Assembly (NCBI RefSeq): GCF_030929555.1
Contig: NZ_JAVFVT010000021.1
Coordinates: forward strand, 62,001 to 126,000
Direction: 5' to 3'
Origin: Paenibacillus sp. LHD-117
Lineage (GTDB): Bacteria; Bacillota; Bacilli; Paenibacillales; Paenibacillaceae
Length of the DNA: 64,000 nucleotides
This document shows positions 54,070 through 63,088 of the stretch, one piece after another; position 1 is the first letter of the stretch; the number at the start of each line of letters is the position of its first letter. The translations under genes and the position numbers were made by a program. The notes beneath the pieces were generated by a model. It worked only from the letters and a program-made list of their open reading frames with translations. It had not been told where the DNA came from and searched no databases.

Positions 54070-54100
54070 CTCTAATAATCGTCCGTTCACCTATCTAGCG

Positions 54101-54994
54101 TTAACCTCTATATTGTTTCAGGAAGTCGACCGCGAGCTTGATATCCTTCTCCGGGCTTGTGCCTACTTCTCTCTCGATGGTCAGGTACCCTTTGTAGCCA
54201 ATATCGTTCAGCGCCTGCAGGTAGCCGTTCCAGTCGACCTTGCCTTCGCCGAGCGGCACTTCACGGAACGTCGGGCCGGTCTCCGCCATCTTGGCGATTT
54301 TGTCGTGGTCGAGCCCCGCTTCGTAGCCGTAGAAGCCGTATACGTCGCGGGGATCGATGAATTCCGCCAGCTTGATGCCATCCTTGGCATGGGTATGCAC
54401 GATGTAATCCTTCAGCGTGTAGACGCCTTGCACCGGATCGTCGCCCGTCACCATGACCATGTTCGCGGGGTCGAAGTTGACCGACACGCCTTTCGTGCCG
54501 AGCGTATCGAGGAACGACTTCAAATGCGAAGCCGGCTCCGGTCCGGTCTCGATCGCGAAGTACGCATTCATGTCGCTGGCGAACCGGCTCAACTCCACGC
54601 AAGCCTCGTGCATCGTCTCGTAGACGCGGCTGTTCCGGTCATCCGGCACGATGCCGATATGCGTCGTCACGATGTTTGTGCCGAGCTCGAGACCAAGCTC
54701 CAAAATCCGCTTCGACTTGTCGATCTTCTCCCGGTTCAGCGAGGCATCCTGGAAGCCGTGACCGCCCAGGTCGCCAACGAGTGCCGAAATCTCGAGGCCA
54801 AGCGACTGAATGTAATCCTTTAGCTCCTTGCGAGCCGAGGACGATAGATTCGCGGGATCCATCTCGCCCTTGATCGCGTAGATTTGCACGCCGTCCGCTC
54901 CGACCTGCTTCGCTTTCAGCAAACCTTCCCTCACGCCAACTTTAAAGCTGTCGACGATAACCCCGATATTGTTCGTCATGATCGGTTTACTCAT
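54101..54994 (-). CDS. Sugar phosphate isomerase/epimerase, TIM barrel (AP_endonuc_2 family)
   Basis: A 297-residue protein of the xylose-isomerase-like TIM-barrel family. Metal and active-site residues are in [40 protein letters not shown] (Glu), [18 protein letters not shown] (Asp), [11 protein letters not shown] (His-x-Lys) and YLTIEREVG (Glu). Possible activities are hydroxypyruvate, inosose or tagatose-type isomerisation; the exact substrate cannot be read. Third gene of an operon with a Gfo/Idh oxidoreductase and a related isomerase, a pairing common in inositol and sugar-acid breakdown. Confidence 0.88.
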   Translation of the reverse strand: MSKPIMTNNIGVIVDSFKVGVREGLLKAKQVGADGVQIYAIKGEMDPANLSSSARKELKDYIQSLGLEISALVGDLGGHGFQDASLNREKIDKSKRILELGLELGTNIVTTHIGIVPDDRNSRVYETMHEACVELSRFASDMNAYFAIETGPEPASHLKSFLDTLGTKGVSVNFDPANMVMVTGDDPVQGVYTLKDYIVHTHAKDGIKLAEFIDPRDVYGFYGYEAGLDHDKIAKMAETGPTFREVPLGEGKVDWNGYLQALNDIGYKGYLTIEREVGTSPEKDIKLAVDFLKQYRG

Positions 54995-55012
54995 CCCTTG
55001 GCACGCTCCTTT

Positions 55013-55050
55013 AAGAGGTAGTTCAAAAAGTCCGCTTTTTGATCTCGCAT
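55013..55050. repeat. Solo end of the MITE-like repeat
   Basis: GAGGTAGTTCAAAAAGTCCG followed by CTTTTTGATCTCG matches the left end of copy 1 (GAGGTTGTTCAAAAAGTCCA...) for about 38 bases and then diverges. It lies between two genes of one operon. Confidence 0.6.
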
Positions 55051-55062
55051 TTTAATCAAGCA

Positions 55063-55920
55063 TTAAAGTTGTTCCCATGTTTGTTTCACGTAGTCGAACG
55101 CCAGCTTTGTTCCTTTGCGGCATTCTTCCATGCCTTCGAACTCGATCGAAACATATCCGTCGTACCCGCTCTCTTTCACGATCCGAAGTACGTTCGGCAT
55201 GTCGATGTCGCCTTGGCCCGCGATCGCTCCGCGCAAGTAGTTGCCGCCGGACGACTTGAACCAGCCTTCCCCCGGATAACGGTACGATGGTCGGACGTAG
55301 AAGTCCTTCACGTGTACCATCGAAGCCAGGGCGATATTATTGGCGACAGCCCTCGAAGGGTTCTCGTCCGCGCAAAGGAAATTGCCCACGTCCAGCGTCG
55401 TGCGGAAATTGTCGCGGCCAACCGCTTGAACTAGCGCTTGCACGCGGTCGCTCTGCTGAACGAAGTACCCGTGATTCTCCACGCTAGTCGTAATGCCGAA
55501 GCTCGCGGCGTAATCAGCGATCTCGCGGCAAGCCTCGACCAGCTTTGGCAGCTGAGCCAGGAAATGCCCGATGGACAGATCCTGCGAAGACGCGACATCA
55601 TGCCGCATCCGATTCATGCCGAGCGCCGCGCAGACGTCGACCTCGCGCTTCACCCGCTCAATCTCTTCCCGCAGCGCCTGGCCTTCCTTGTCCGCGAAAT
55701 TCGCGCCGATCGCGTAATTGGACAGCTCCAATCCGTTCGAAGCCGCCGCGCCGCGAATCGTCTCGATAAGCGACGGATCTTCGATCAAGCTGAACCCGAG
55801 CGGTACGATCTCGACATGCTCGGCGCCGATGCTGCCGATGTAGTCGATAACGCCTTCTACCGTAAGCTCGCCCGAGGCGAACGCCTGATGCAGGCTGTAC
55901 GTGCTGACTCCGAGCTTCAT
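55063..55920 (-). CDS. Sugar phosphate isomerase/epimerase, TIM barrel
   Basis: A 285-residue relative of the next gene: KLGVSTYSLHQAFASGELTV, HVEIVPLGFSLIED, GITTSVENHGYFVQQSDRV (Glu), RTTLDVGNFLCADENPSRAV (Asp), SMVHVKDFYVRP (His-x-Lys) and VSIEFEGMEECRKG (Glu). The metal-site pattern is complete. ATG 55920 overlaps the stop of the Gfo/Idh gene by four bases (ATGA) and has GAGGTGAGACT before it, so translation is coupled. Substrate unknown. Probably works on the product of the neighbouring dehydrogenase. Confidence 0.88.
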   Translation of the reverse strand: MKLGVSTYSLHQAFASGELTVEGVIDYIGSIGAEHVEIVPLGFSLIEDPSLIETIRGAAASNGLELSNYAIGANFADKEGQALREEIERVKREVDVCAALGMNRMRHDVASSQDLSIGHFLAQLPKLVEACREIADYAASFGITTSVENHGYFVQQSDRVQALVQAVGRDNFRTTLDVGNFLCADENPSRAVANNIALASMVHVKDFYVRPSYRYPGEGWFKSSGGNYLRGAIAGQGDIDMPNVLRIVKESGYDGYVSIEFEGMEECRKGTKLAFDYVKQTWEQL

Positions 55921-56975
55921 AGTCTCACCTCGGCGCCTTTGGCTGCCGATTCGTAGATGCCGCACAGAATTTTCATGATTTCGACGCCGTCCTCGACCGG
56001 GCTGATCGGTTTCGTGCCATTGCGGACGTTGTCCACAAAGTGGTTAATCTCGTTTTGGAAGGCGGCCTCGAAACCGAATCCTTTGTGATCCGTCTGCGGG
56101 ATCGCGTTGACGATCCGGTTGTTCATCTCCGTCACGAACGTCGTCTCCGGCTCGATCTCCATGCCGCCTTTGTCGCCGTACAGACGAATCGACGTTTCAT
56201 CCTGCTTCGCGTGCAGCGTGAAGCTGACGTCGACCATCAGGGACGCGCCGTTCTCGAAGCGGATGAGCGCGTTCGCCATGTCTTCGACCGTGTTTTTGCC
56301 GGCGTCATAGTCCGCTGCCTTGTAGAACGACAAGTTCTGGATGTTCGAGCGATTGCCGAGCTTGCGGTACGTGTTCGCGCTGACGGATACCGCCTTCGGA
56401 CGGCCCATCATGTACCAGCAAATATCAATGGCATGCACGCCGATATCGATCAGCGGACCGCCGCCGGAACGTTCGATATCCGAAAACCAGCCGCCGGGAT
56501 TGCCAAGGCGCCGGAAAATCGTTGCTTTCGCGTAATAGATTTCGCCGAGCTGGCCTTCTTCCACCAAAGAACGAAGGAATTGGCCGTTCGGGTCGTACCT
56601 GCGCACGTAACCGACTTGCAGAATTCGGCCCGTTTCCTCGACGGCGCGCTGAACCTCGAGCGCTTCCTCGACCGTGCGGCACAGCGGTTTCTCCACGAGC
56701 ACGTGCTTGCCCGCGCGAACGGCCGCGATGCTGATCTCCGCGTGCGTGTTGTTCCAGGTGCAGATGCTGACGGCTTCCACGTTCGGATCCGCGAGCAGCT
56801 CCCGGTAGTCCGTATATACTTTGGTTGCGCCGTATTTCTCCGCCGCTTCCTTGGCGCGTTCCTCGTTCAGATCGCATACCGCGTAGACGGTCGCGTCCGG
56901 ATTGTTTTTATAAGCATTCAAATGCAACGATGAGATTGAGCCCGTTCCGATAACGCCGATTTGTACAGGTGACAT
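55917..56975 (-). CDS. Gfo/Idh/MocA-family oxidoreductase (inositol/sugar dehydrogenase-like)
   Basis: A 352-residue NAD(P)-dependent dehydrogenase. Rossmann start IGVIGTGSISSLHLNAY, then SICTWNNTHAEISIAAVRAG, VLVEKPLCRTVEEALEV (EKP motif) and GGGPLIDIGVHAIDICWYMMG (DxGxHxxD with catalytic His). ATG 56975 (MSPVQIGVIG) has AAGGAGAGA upstream; upstream in-frame codons to 57035 lack support. First gene of a three-gene operon with two TIM-barrel isomerases, and divergent from an AraC regulator, which suggests an inducible polyol or sugar pathway. Confidence 0.9.
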   Translation of the reverse strand: MSPVQIGVIGTGSISSLHLNAYKNNPDATVYAVCDLNEERAKEAAEKYGATKVYTDYRELLADPNVEAVSICTWNNTHAEISIAAVRAGKHVLVEKPLCRTVEEALEVQRAVEETGRILQVGYVRRYDPNGQFLRSLVEEGQLGEIYYAKATIFRRLGNPGGWFSDIERSGGGPLIDIGVHAIDICWYMMGRPKAVSVSANTYRKLGNRSNIQNLSFYKAADYDAGKNTVEDMANALIRFENGASLMVDVSFTLHAKQDETSIRLYGDKGGMEIEPETTFVTEMNNRIVNAIPQTDHKGFGFEAAFQNEINHFVDNVRNGTKPISPVEDGVEIMKILCGIYESAAKGAEVRL

Positions 56976-57134
56976 TTCCGATCTCTCCTTGTCATTTCTT
57001 AAGTATAGGGATGATATCCGCTTAAGCTTTGGCATGTATACACTTCCGTATTATAATGGAATCAGAAACGTAAGCCATGCAAAGCCGTGCGGATTATTTG
57101 CACATTTGTGCTGCGGAGAAATGGGAGGATCGCC

Positions 57135-58004
57135 ATGTTAGATAATTTCGAAAATTTGCGAGAGCCGATGAACATGCCCGATCCGCGATTCCCGGTCAAA
57201 GTGCACCGGACGTACTTCGAGCATGCCGGCACGACGTTATTTCCTCATCACTGGCACGCGCATCTTGAATTTCAATTTATAGAAGCAGGGGAAGCCGTCA
57301 TCGAATGCGGAACGACCCAGTATGAAGTGCGGCCCGGTGATCTGATCGTCGTGAATAGCAATGAGCTTCATCATGGAGTGAGCAGGTCATCTGATTTGTT
57401 CTACTATGCCCTAATCGTGGATACCTCCTTGCTGCACAGCCAGTTCGCAGATGCCGCCGAGACCAAGTTTATCGCGCCGATTATCCAGAACCGGATCCTG
57501 TTCCGCAATCATATTCGAGGCAATCCGGAAGCCAACGCCTGCGTCCTCTCCATCGCCCATGAGCTGAAAACCCGCTCGTTCGGCTTCGAGCTCGCGATCA
57601 AGTCCGAGCTGTACCGCTTGCTCACGCTGCTGCTCAGAGGACATGTGGCCAGCGTTCTGACCAAAGACGAATACGCGGAGCGGATGAAAAACATTAAACG
57701 GTTCGAACCCGTTCTTCATTATATCGACCTTAATTTCAAAGAACCTCTGACGGTCGAGCTGCTTGCCGATGTCGCTGGCCTCAGCCGCTACCACTTCAGC
57801 CGTCTGTTCAAGCATTTGACGGGCCGCACCGTAACCGAATACGTGACCGCGGCCCGTCTCGACAAGGCGGAATACATGCTTCGACATTCGCCGCTGACCG
57901 TATCCGAAATCGCCGTTGCCACTGGCTTCAACGATATTTTTTATTTCAGCCGCACGTTCAAGAAACATAAGAAACAATCCCCATCCAAGCTCAGGGAAGG
58001 ATAA
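57135..58004 (+). CDS. AraC-family transcriptional regulator
   Basis: A 289-residue regulator. The cupin half shows HHWHAHLEFQFIEAGEAV and VRPGDLIVVNSNELHHGV; the C-terminal half has the two HTH units LTVELLADVAGLSRYHFSRL with FKHLTGRTVTEYV, and VSEIAVATGFNDIFYFSRTF ending SPSKLR. ATG 57135 has GGGAGGATCGCC upstream; the frame is open from 57087. It is divergent from the Gfo/Idh operon, with 159 bases between the starts, and probably activates it. Confidence 0.9.
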   Translation: MLDNFENLREPMNMPDPRFPVKVHRTYFEHAGTTLFPHHWHAHLEFQFIEAGEAVIECGTTQYEVRPGDLIVVNSNELHHGVSRSSDLFYYALIVDTSLLHSQFADAAETKFIAPIIQNRILFRNHIRGNPEANACVLSIAHELKTRSFGFELAIKSELYRLLTLLLRGHVASVLTKDEYAERMKNIKRFEPVLHYIDLNFKEPLTVELLADVAGLSRYHFSRLFKHLTGRTVTEYVTAARLDKAEYMLRHSPLTVSEIAVATGFNDIFYFSRTFKKHKKQSPSKLREG

Positions 58005-58087
58005 GTTGCATCTCCATGGAACAGCCTTTAAGTCTCTGTGCATGTCTTCCCCAGCTAATGGAAACACTTGATTCAAAAGAAAAGCGC

Positions 58088-58131
58088 AAAAAAGAGCTGT
58101 CCCGGCAGGTCGTGGCGACCTTCGAGACAGC
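58088..58131 (-). terminator. Terminator of thrC
   Basis: GCTGTC (58096-58101) pairs with GACAGC (58126-58131), with an inner GGTCG/CGACC stem; TCTTTTTT follows on the minus strand. It may also stop transcripts of the convergent AraC gene. Confidence 0.65.
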
Positions 58132-58189
58132 CCATCTTTTCATGAATCGGGCTCGCATGTATGCGTATGTTTCCGCCTGTCGAAAGAAA

Positions 58190-59587
58190 TTAGGCGTTAT
58201 AAAACTTATCCAGCTCCGCTACCACGTCTTCCAGCTTGCCGTCCACGAGGGTCTGGCGCTGCGGCTTATCGAACAGCGCGGAAATTTCCGCCGGGAACTT
58301 CTGCTCGATACCGCATAGCCGGATCGCTTCGTCGAACTTCGCTGGATGCGCCGTCGCCAGCGAAATGTTGATTTCGCCTTCATCCGTGCATTTCTCCACC
58401 GCGGCGACGCCGCAAGCCGTATGCGGATCCAACAGGTAGCAATATTTGGCCTGATAGTCGGAGATCGTATCCAGGCATTCTTGTCCGTCCACACCGTATG
58501 CGGCGAACTCCGATTGCACCTTGCGGAGCGCTTCTTCCGGGATCGAAATTTCGCCCTCCGTCTTGAACTGCTCCATCAGGCGGTTCACCTGCGCAGCGTC
58601 CTCTCCAAGCACGTAATACAAATACCGCTCGAAGTTGCTTGCCACTTGAATATCCATCGACGGGCTGTACGTCATGCGGAAATCGCCCGGCATATAGACG
58701 CCTTCGTGGATGAACCGTTCCAGAATGTTGTTCTCGTTCGTCGCGAGGATCAGCTTGCCGACCGGCAGGCCCATCCGCTTAGCAAGGTAACCGGCGAAGA
58801 TATCGCCGAAGTTGCCCGTCGGAACGCTGAAGTTGACCGGCTCCCATTTGCCTGTCGCTTTCGAGACTTGGAAATACGAATAGAAATAATAAACCGTCTG
58901 CGCCAGAATGCGCACGAAGTTAATGGAATTGATCGCGGCCAAATGGTTCGCCGATTTGAAATCCAGATCCGCGAACAGCTCTTTGATCATGCGCTGGCAA
59001 TCGTCGAAGTTGCCTTCCACCGACAAGTTCAGCACGTTGTCCTCTCGCACGGTCGTCATCTGCAGCTCCTGCACCTTGCTGACTTTGCCAGTCGGATGCA
59101 AAATGCAGATTTTAATGCCTTCCTTGCCCTTCACGCCTTCGATCGCAGAAGCGCCGGTATCGCCGGAAGTGGCGCCGAGAATATGAATTTTTTTGCCTTG
59201 TTTGGTCGCAACGTACGAATAAAATTGCCCCATGAATTGCAGAGCGATGTCCTTGAACGCGAACGTAGGGCCATGGAACAGCTCCAGCAGGTACAATCCG
59301 TCATGTATACGGCGCACGGGCGTGACCTCGGGATCGCGGAACGTGCCGTAGCTTGCCGCAACCATCTCCTTCAGATCGGCCTCGGGAATTTCACCGTTCG
59401 TGAAATACGAGAAAATCGCAAGCACCAGCTCCTGGTAGCTTAGCGACTGCCACTCCTTCAGCGTTGTTTCGGATAAGACCGGAATCTCGCTCGGCACCAG
59501 CAAACCTCCGTCGTCCGCCAGTCCCATCATGAACGCATCGATAAAGCCGATTTTGCCAATCTTGCCTCTAGTGCTGATATACTCCAT
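58190..59587 (-). CDS. thrC: Threonine synthase
   Basis: A 465-residue PLP enzyme converting O-phosphohomoserine to threonine. It is the long class (yeast/E. coli type), not the 350-residue Bacillus subtilis type: YISTRGKIGKIGFIDAFMMG at the start, the PLP Lys in FHGPTFAFKDIALQFMGQF, phosphate-binding ATSGDTGASAIEGVKG, and FSVPTGNFGDIFAGYLAKRM. An RBS (AGGAGG) lies eight bases before the ATG. Single gene with its own terminator; I looked for a T-box or other leader in the 220 bases upstream and saw none. Confidence 0.95.
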   Translation of the reverse strand: MEYISTRGKIGKIGFIDAFMMGLADDGGLLVPSEIPVLSETTLKEWQSLSYQELVLAIFSYFTNGEIPEADLKEMVAASYGTFRDPEVTPVRRIHDGLYLLELFHGPTFAFKDIALQFMGQFYSYVATKQGKKIHILGATSGDTGASAIEGVKGKEGIKICILHPTGKVSKVQELQMTTVREDNVLNLSVEGNFDDCQRMIKELFADLDFKSANHLAAINSINFVRILAQTVYYFYSYFQVSKATGKWEPVNFSVPTGNFGDIFAGYLAKRMGLPVGKLILATNENNILERFIHEGVYMPGDFRMTYSPSMDIQVASNFERYLYYVLGEDAAQVNRLMEQFKTEGEISIPEEALRKVQSEFAAYGVDGQECLDTISDYQAKYCYLLDPHTACGVAAVEKCTDEGEINISLATAHPAKFDEAIRLCGIEQKFPAEISALFDKPQRQTLVDGKLEDVVAELDKFYNA

Positions 59588-59807
59588 TGTCGTCCTCCTA
59601 CTTGCCTGCGCTCCACGCGCGGAATTGCTCTTTTATGCATTCTATCACAGATAGGACGTGATCTGCGACCCTTTTCCAACCGCGACTGGCTCCCGTAGCA
59701 AAAAAATCCATTGCGGACCTCCCTGCAACATTCCGCGAACCGTCCGCGTTAGTAGCGGTGTGCGCACAACCTAGAACCGACCAACACGATCACCAAGGAG
59801 ATGGACA

Positions 59808-60407
59808 ATGATGAAAAAACGAGTACTTAATATGCTAATGATCTTGGCGATGGGATTCGCGTTAGCCGCTTGCGGGGCGGACGCGGACGATACAGACAAA
59901 AACGGCGGCAGCAACGCGGGCAGCGCGACCGAATCGCCAGCCCCGGGCAACGACGGAACGAATGCCGGGGACGACTCGAACGTCGGCTCGAACGACTCGG
60001 GCGCGGGTGAAGAAACGGCCGGCGGAGAAGCCGCGGGCATGCTCGATGCCATATTGGCCAAGGTCGAGCAGCCGGCCCTGCTGCCGGTGGAAGGCGACAT
60101 GGTGAAGGATCTGTATCATTTGGACGCCGCATTGTTCGAGGACTACGCGATCCGCACGCCGATGATGAACGTGAAGACCAACGAAATTTCGATCATTAAG
60201 GTGAAGGACGCGAAGGATATTCCGGCCGTCGAAGAGGGTCTCAAGCAGCGCGCCGCGGATGTGCAGAAGCAGTTCGAGACGTACCTGCAAGACCAATACG
60301 AAAACGCCAAAAACTTCAAAATCGTGACGAAAGGCCAATATGTCCTGTTTGTCATTTCCGAAGAAGCCGACGCGATCATCGCCGAATTCGAAGCTCAAGT
60401 GAAATAA
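59808..60407 (+). CDS. DUF4358-like lipoprotein
   Basis: About 199 residues. Signal peptide with lipobox LAAC (about 18-21), then a Gly/Asn/Ser/Asp-rich linker of 50 residues and a C-terminal domain (MLDAILAKVEQPALLPVEGD, EDYAIRTPMMNVKTNEISII, KDIPAVEEGLKQRAADVQKQ) that fits DUF4358, a family seen next to MBOAT and DHHW genes in Firmicutes. Surface-anchored and probably part of cell-envelope polysaccharide acetylation. An RBS (AAGGAG) lies before the paired ATG codons at 59808 and 59811. First gene of the cluster. Confidence 0.8.
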   Translation: MMKKRVLNMLMILAMGFALAACGADADDTDKNGGSNAGSATESPAPGNDGTNAGDDSNVGSNDSGAGEETAGGEAAGMLDAILAKVEQPALLPVEGDMVKDLYHLDAALFEDYAIRTPMMNVKTNEISIIKVKDAKDIPAVEEGLKQRAADVQKQFETYLQDQYENAKNFKIVTKGQYVLFVISEEADAIIAEFEAQVK

Positions 60408-60417
60408 CGGAAGCCGC

Positions 60418-61824
60418 ATGGTATTCAGCAGCTTACTGTTCCTGTTCCTGTTTCTGCCTGTCGTCTTGCTGCTGTATTATGCGTCGCCCTGGCGCGTCAA
60501 AAATCTCTTGCTATTCTTGGCGAGTCTCGTTTTCTATGCATGGGGCGAGCCGATTTACATCGCGCTGATGTTGTTCTCCACGCTGGTCGACTACTTCTTC
60601 GGCCTGATTCTAGACAGGCCGGGGACGAGCGCCAGGAGACGGAAGCTCGTGCTGATCGCTTCCGTCATCGTCAATTTGGGCGTGCTCGGATTTTTTAAAT
60701 ATGCCGACTTCCTCATCGCGAACGTCAACGCCTTGCTCGGAACGTCGATCCCGGCGACCGATCTGCCGCTGCCGATCGGAATTTCGTTCTATACATTCCA
60801 ATCGATGAGCTACATCATCGATATTTACCGCGGGCAAGCGAAGGCGCAGCGCAACTGGATCGACTTCGCGACGTTCGTGGCTTTGTTCCCGCAGCTCGTC
60901 GCGGGACCGATCATTCAATACAATACGATCGCCGAGCAGCTGCGTAGCCGCAAGGTCGATGCCGCCATGTTCGCCGAAGGCATCCGCCGCTTCTCGCTGG
61001 GGCTCGCGAAGAAGGTGCTGCTCGCGAACAATATCGGCCTTCTTTGGCACGATGTTTCGTCCTCGGGAAGCTTCGATTCGCTGCCCGCCTTGACCGCTTG
61101 GCTCGGCATCATGGCGTTCGCCTTCCAGATTTATTTTGACTTTAGCGGTTATTCCGACATGGCGATCGGCCTCGGCCTCATGTTCGGCTTCCGATTTAAC
61201 GAAAATTTCGACAAGCCGTATGCCGCGGCCAGCATCACGGACTTCTGGCGGCGCTGGCATATTTCGCTCGGCACCTGGTTCCGCGATTACGTCTATATCC
61301 CGCTCGGAGGCAACCGGCGCGGGCTGGCGAAGCAGCTTCGCAACATTTTGATCGTATGGATGCTGACCGGCATCTGGCATGGCGCAAGCTGGAATTTCCT
61401 GCTGTGGGGGCTGTATTTCGGCGTGATCCTCATTGCGGAAAAGCTGTTCATACTGCGTCTGCTGCAGCGTCTGCCAAGGTGGATCAGCCACGCCTACGCG
61501 CTGCTCCTAATCCTGATTGGCTGGGTGTTCTTCGCCTTCGAAGAACTGCCCGACGTTGCCGCCTACTTCGGTGCCATGTTCGCGGCGAACGGAGAATGGT
61601 GGGACCGCCATTCCGTTTACTTGCTTTATACCAACGCCATTTTGCTGGTCATGCTCGTGCTGGCCTCGCTGCCTTGGAAGCGCATGCGCTTAGGCGGTTC
61701 GATAACTCGCGGGTTCGGCTCTTCTGCCTATTTCGGACTTGCCTGGTATGCTGCGCTGCTGCTCATGTCCGTCGCTTACCTAGTCGACGCTACATTTAAT
61801 CCATTCCTTTATTTCCGTTTCTAG
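60418..61824 (+). CDS. MBOAT-family O-acyltransferase (AlgI/DltB-like)
   Basis: A 468-residue membrane protein with about ten TM helices. Family marks are YAWGEPIYIALMLFSTLVDY, ISFYTFQSMSYIIDIYRGQA, FVALFPQLVAGPIIQYNTIA, ITDFWRRWHISLGTWFRDYV with YIPLGGNRRG, and the active-site His in IVWMLTGIWHGASWNFLLWG. It passes acetyl groups across the membrane for O-acetylation of a surface polysaccharide. Ten bases after the lipoprotein stop and 18 before the DHHW gene, so one operon. Confidence 0.93.
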   Translation: MVFSSLLFLFLFLPVVLLLYYASPWRVKNLLLFLASLVFYAWGEPIYIALMLFSTLVDYFFGLILDRPGTSARRRKLVLIASVIVNLGVLGFFKYADFLIANVNALLGTSIPATDLPLPIGISFYTFQSMSYIIDIYRGQAKAQRNWIDFATFVALFPQLVAGPIIQYNTIAEQLRSRKVDAAMFAEGIRRFSLGLAKKVLLANNIGLLWHDVSSSGSFDSLPALTAWLGIMAFAFQIYFDFSGYSDMAIGLGLMFGFRFNENFDKPYAAASITDFWRRWHISLGTWFRDYVYIPLGGNRRGLAKQLRNILIVWMLTGIWHGASWNFLLWGLYFGVILIAEKLFILRLLQRLPRWISHAYALLLILIGWVFFAFEELPDVAAYFGAMFAANGEWWDRHSVYLLYTNAILLVMLVLASLPWKRMRLGGSITRGFGSSAYFGLAWYAALLLMSVAYLVDATFNPFLYFRF

Positions 61825-61842
61825 CTTGGAGGCTTTGCAGAC

Positions 61843-62997
61843 ATGACGACCAAAACGACCGACCGCATTTACATCGGAGGTTTCCTAGCCCTGCTCGGAG
61901 GGATGCTGCTTCTCTTCGCGATCCAGCCGAAAACGATTTTCTCCGAGCTCGAGAACCGCAACCTGCAAGCCGTGCCCGAGCTTAATTGGGCTAATATTTG
62001 GTCGCAGCGATACGCCGAGGAAGCGGAGCTGTACGTCACCGATCACTTCCCGTTCCGTTCGGAATGGATCGCGGCCAAGTCGGTGCTGGAACAGCTGCGG
62101 CTGCAGAAGGAGAATAACGGCATCTACTTGGGAGATGACGGATATTTGTTCGAGAAGTTCGGCGAACCCGACTACGAGGAGCTAGGTGCGTACGCGGACG
62201 CCGTGAAACAATTCGCCGAGAACCATCCGGATTCGCAGATGACGTTCATGCTCGCTCCGAACGCGATCGGCCTGTACCCGCAGCGTCTGCCTTGGATGGC
62301 GGATGCGTATCCGCAGCGAGTCGTGAACGAATGGGTCGGAGCGCGGGTCGGGGATGCCTTGACGTTCCTTGACGGCTTCGCGTTCCTGCAGGAAGCAGCG
62401 TCCGAAGGCGATCGCCAGCTTTATTACCGTACCGACCATCACTGGACTTCCTATGGCGCATATCTCGCCTACCGGGCGTATGCGGAGCGAATGGGCTGGG
62501 AGCCGCTTCCCGAGGAAGCTTTCGACATCCGTACCGTGACGGAATCGTTCCTTGGAAGCTATCATACCAAAGGACAATTCGGCGGCGCGAAGCCGGATGC
62601 CATCCAAGTCTACGAACCGAAAAATGCCATCGGTACAGAGATGTTCAACGCCGATTCGGACGAGACGAAGATCAGCTTGTATGACGACAGCTTCTTGGCC
62701 AAGAAGGATAAGTACGCCTACTTCCAAGGCGGGGTGCATGCGCTCGTGACGATCAAGAGCGAGCTTAACCCGGCGGACGCAGACCTGGATAAGCTGTTGA
62801 TCGTCAAAGATTCCTACGCCCACAGCGTCTTGCCTTTCCTCGCGAACCACGTCAAAGAAATCCATATGATCGACATTCGCTACTACAACGGCAACATCGG
62901 CGACTACATGGAACAGAACGGCATCGACGACGCCCTTCTGCTCTTCAACACCGCCACGTTCACGCAAGAGAGAGGGCTGTTGAAGCTGAAATATTAA
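61843..62997 (+). CDS. DHHW-family protein (AlgJ/AlgX-like acetylation partner)
   Basis: A 384-residue protein with one N-terminal TM anchor (GGFLALLGGMLLLFAIQP). The SGNH-like acetylation fold includes IYLGDDGYLFEKFGEPDYEE, the defining DHHW in YYRTDHHWTSYGAYLAYRAY, and LLIVKDSYAHSVLPFLANHV with the catalytic-type Ser. It acts outside the membrane as acceptor or transferase for acetyl groups delivered by the MBOAT protein. GGAGG lies about ten bases before the ATG. A group II intron ends 11 bases after its stop. Confidence 0.92.
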   Translation: MTTKTTDRIYIGGFLALLGGMLLLFAIQPKTIFSELENRNLQAVPELNWANIWSQRYAEEAELYVTDHFPFRSEWIAAKSVLEQLRLQKENNGIYLGDDGYLFEKFGEPDYEELGAYADAVKQFAENHPDSQMTFMLAPNAIGLYPQRLPWMADAYPQRVVNEWVGARVGDALTFLDGFAFLQEAASEGDRQLYYRTDHHWTSYGAYLAYRAYAERMGWEPLPEEAFDIRTVTESFLGSYHTKGQFGGAKPDAIQVYEPKNAIGTEMFNADSDETKISLYDDSFLAKKDKYAYFQGGVHALVTIKSELNPADADLDKLLIVKDSYAHSVLPFLANHVKEIHMIDIRYYNGNIGDYMEQNGIDDALLLFNTATFTQERGLLKLKY

Positions 62998-63008
62998 GCC
63001 GTTCAGAA

Positions 63009-63085
63009 ATCGAGTAGGCCTATGCGCATGCGCATAGGCCTCTCACAGATCCGGACTTGCGGGTCGTCGCATCCGGCTCCTCCAG
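63009..63085 (-). ncRNA. Group II intron domains V and VI
   Basis: Domain V (63046-63080) reads GAGCCGGATGCG, a loop, then CGCAAGTCCGGATCTG, the conserved catalytic hairpin. Domain VI is a 26-bp perfect palindrome AGGCCTATGCGCA/TGCGCATAGGCCT followed by ACTCGAT. Required for splicing and mobility. Confidence 0.75.
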
Positions 63086-63088
63086 TGA

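Noticed and set aside
53764..54090. Overlapping frames rich in CTKNRAHN-like repeats
   Set aside because: They arise from reading the 52-bp tandem DNA repeat in different frames; 52 is not a multiple of three, so no constant peptide is encoded and no RBS is present.
59588..59807. T-box or threonine attenuator before thrC
   Set aside because: No T-box sequence, terminator/antiterminator pair or Thr-rich leader peptide found upstream on the minus strand.
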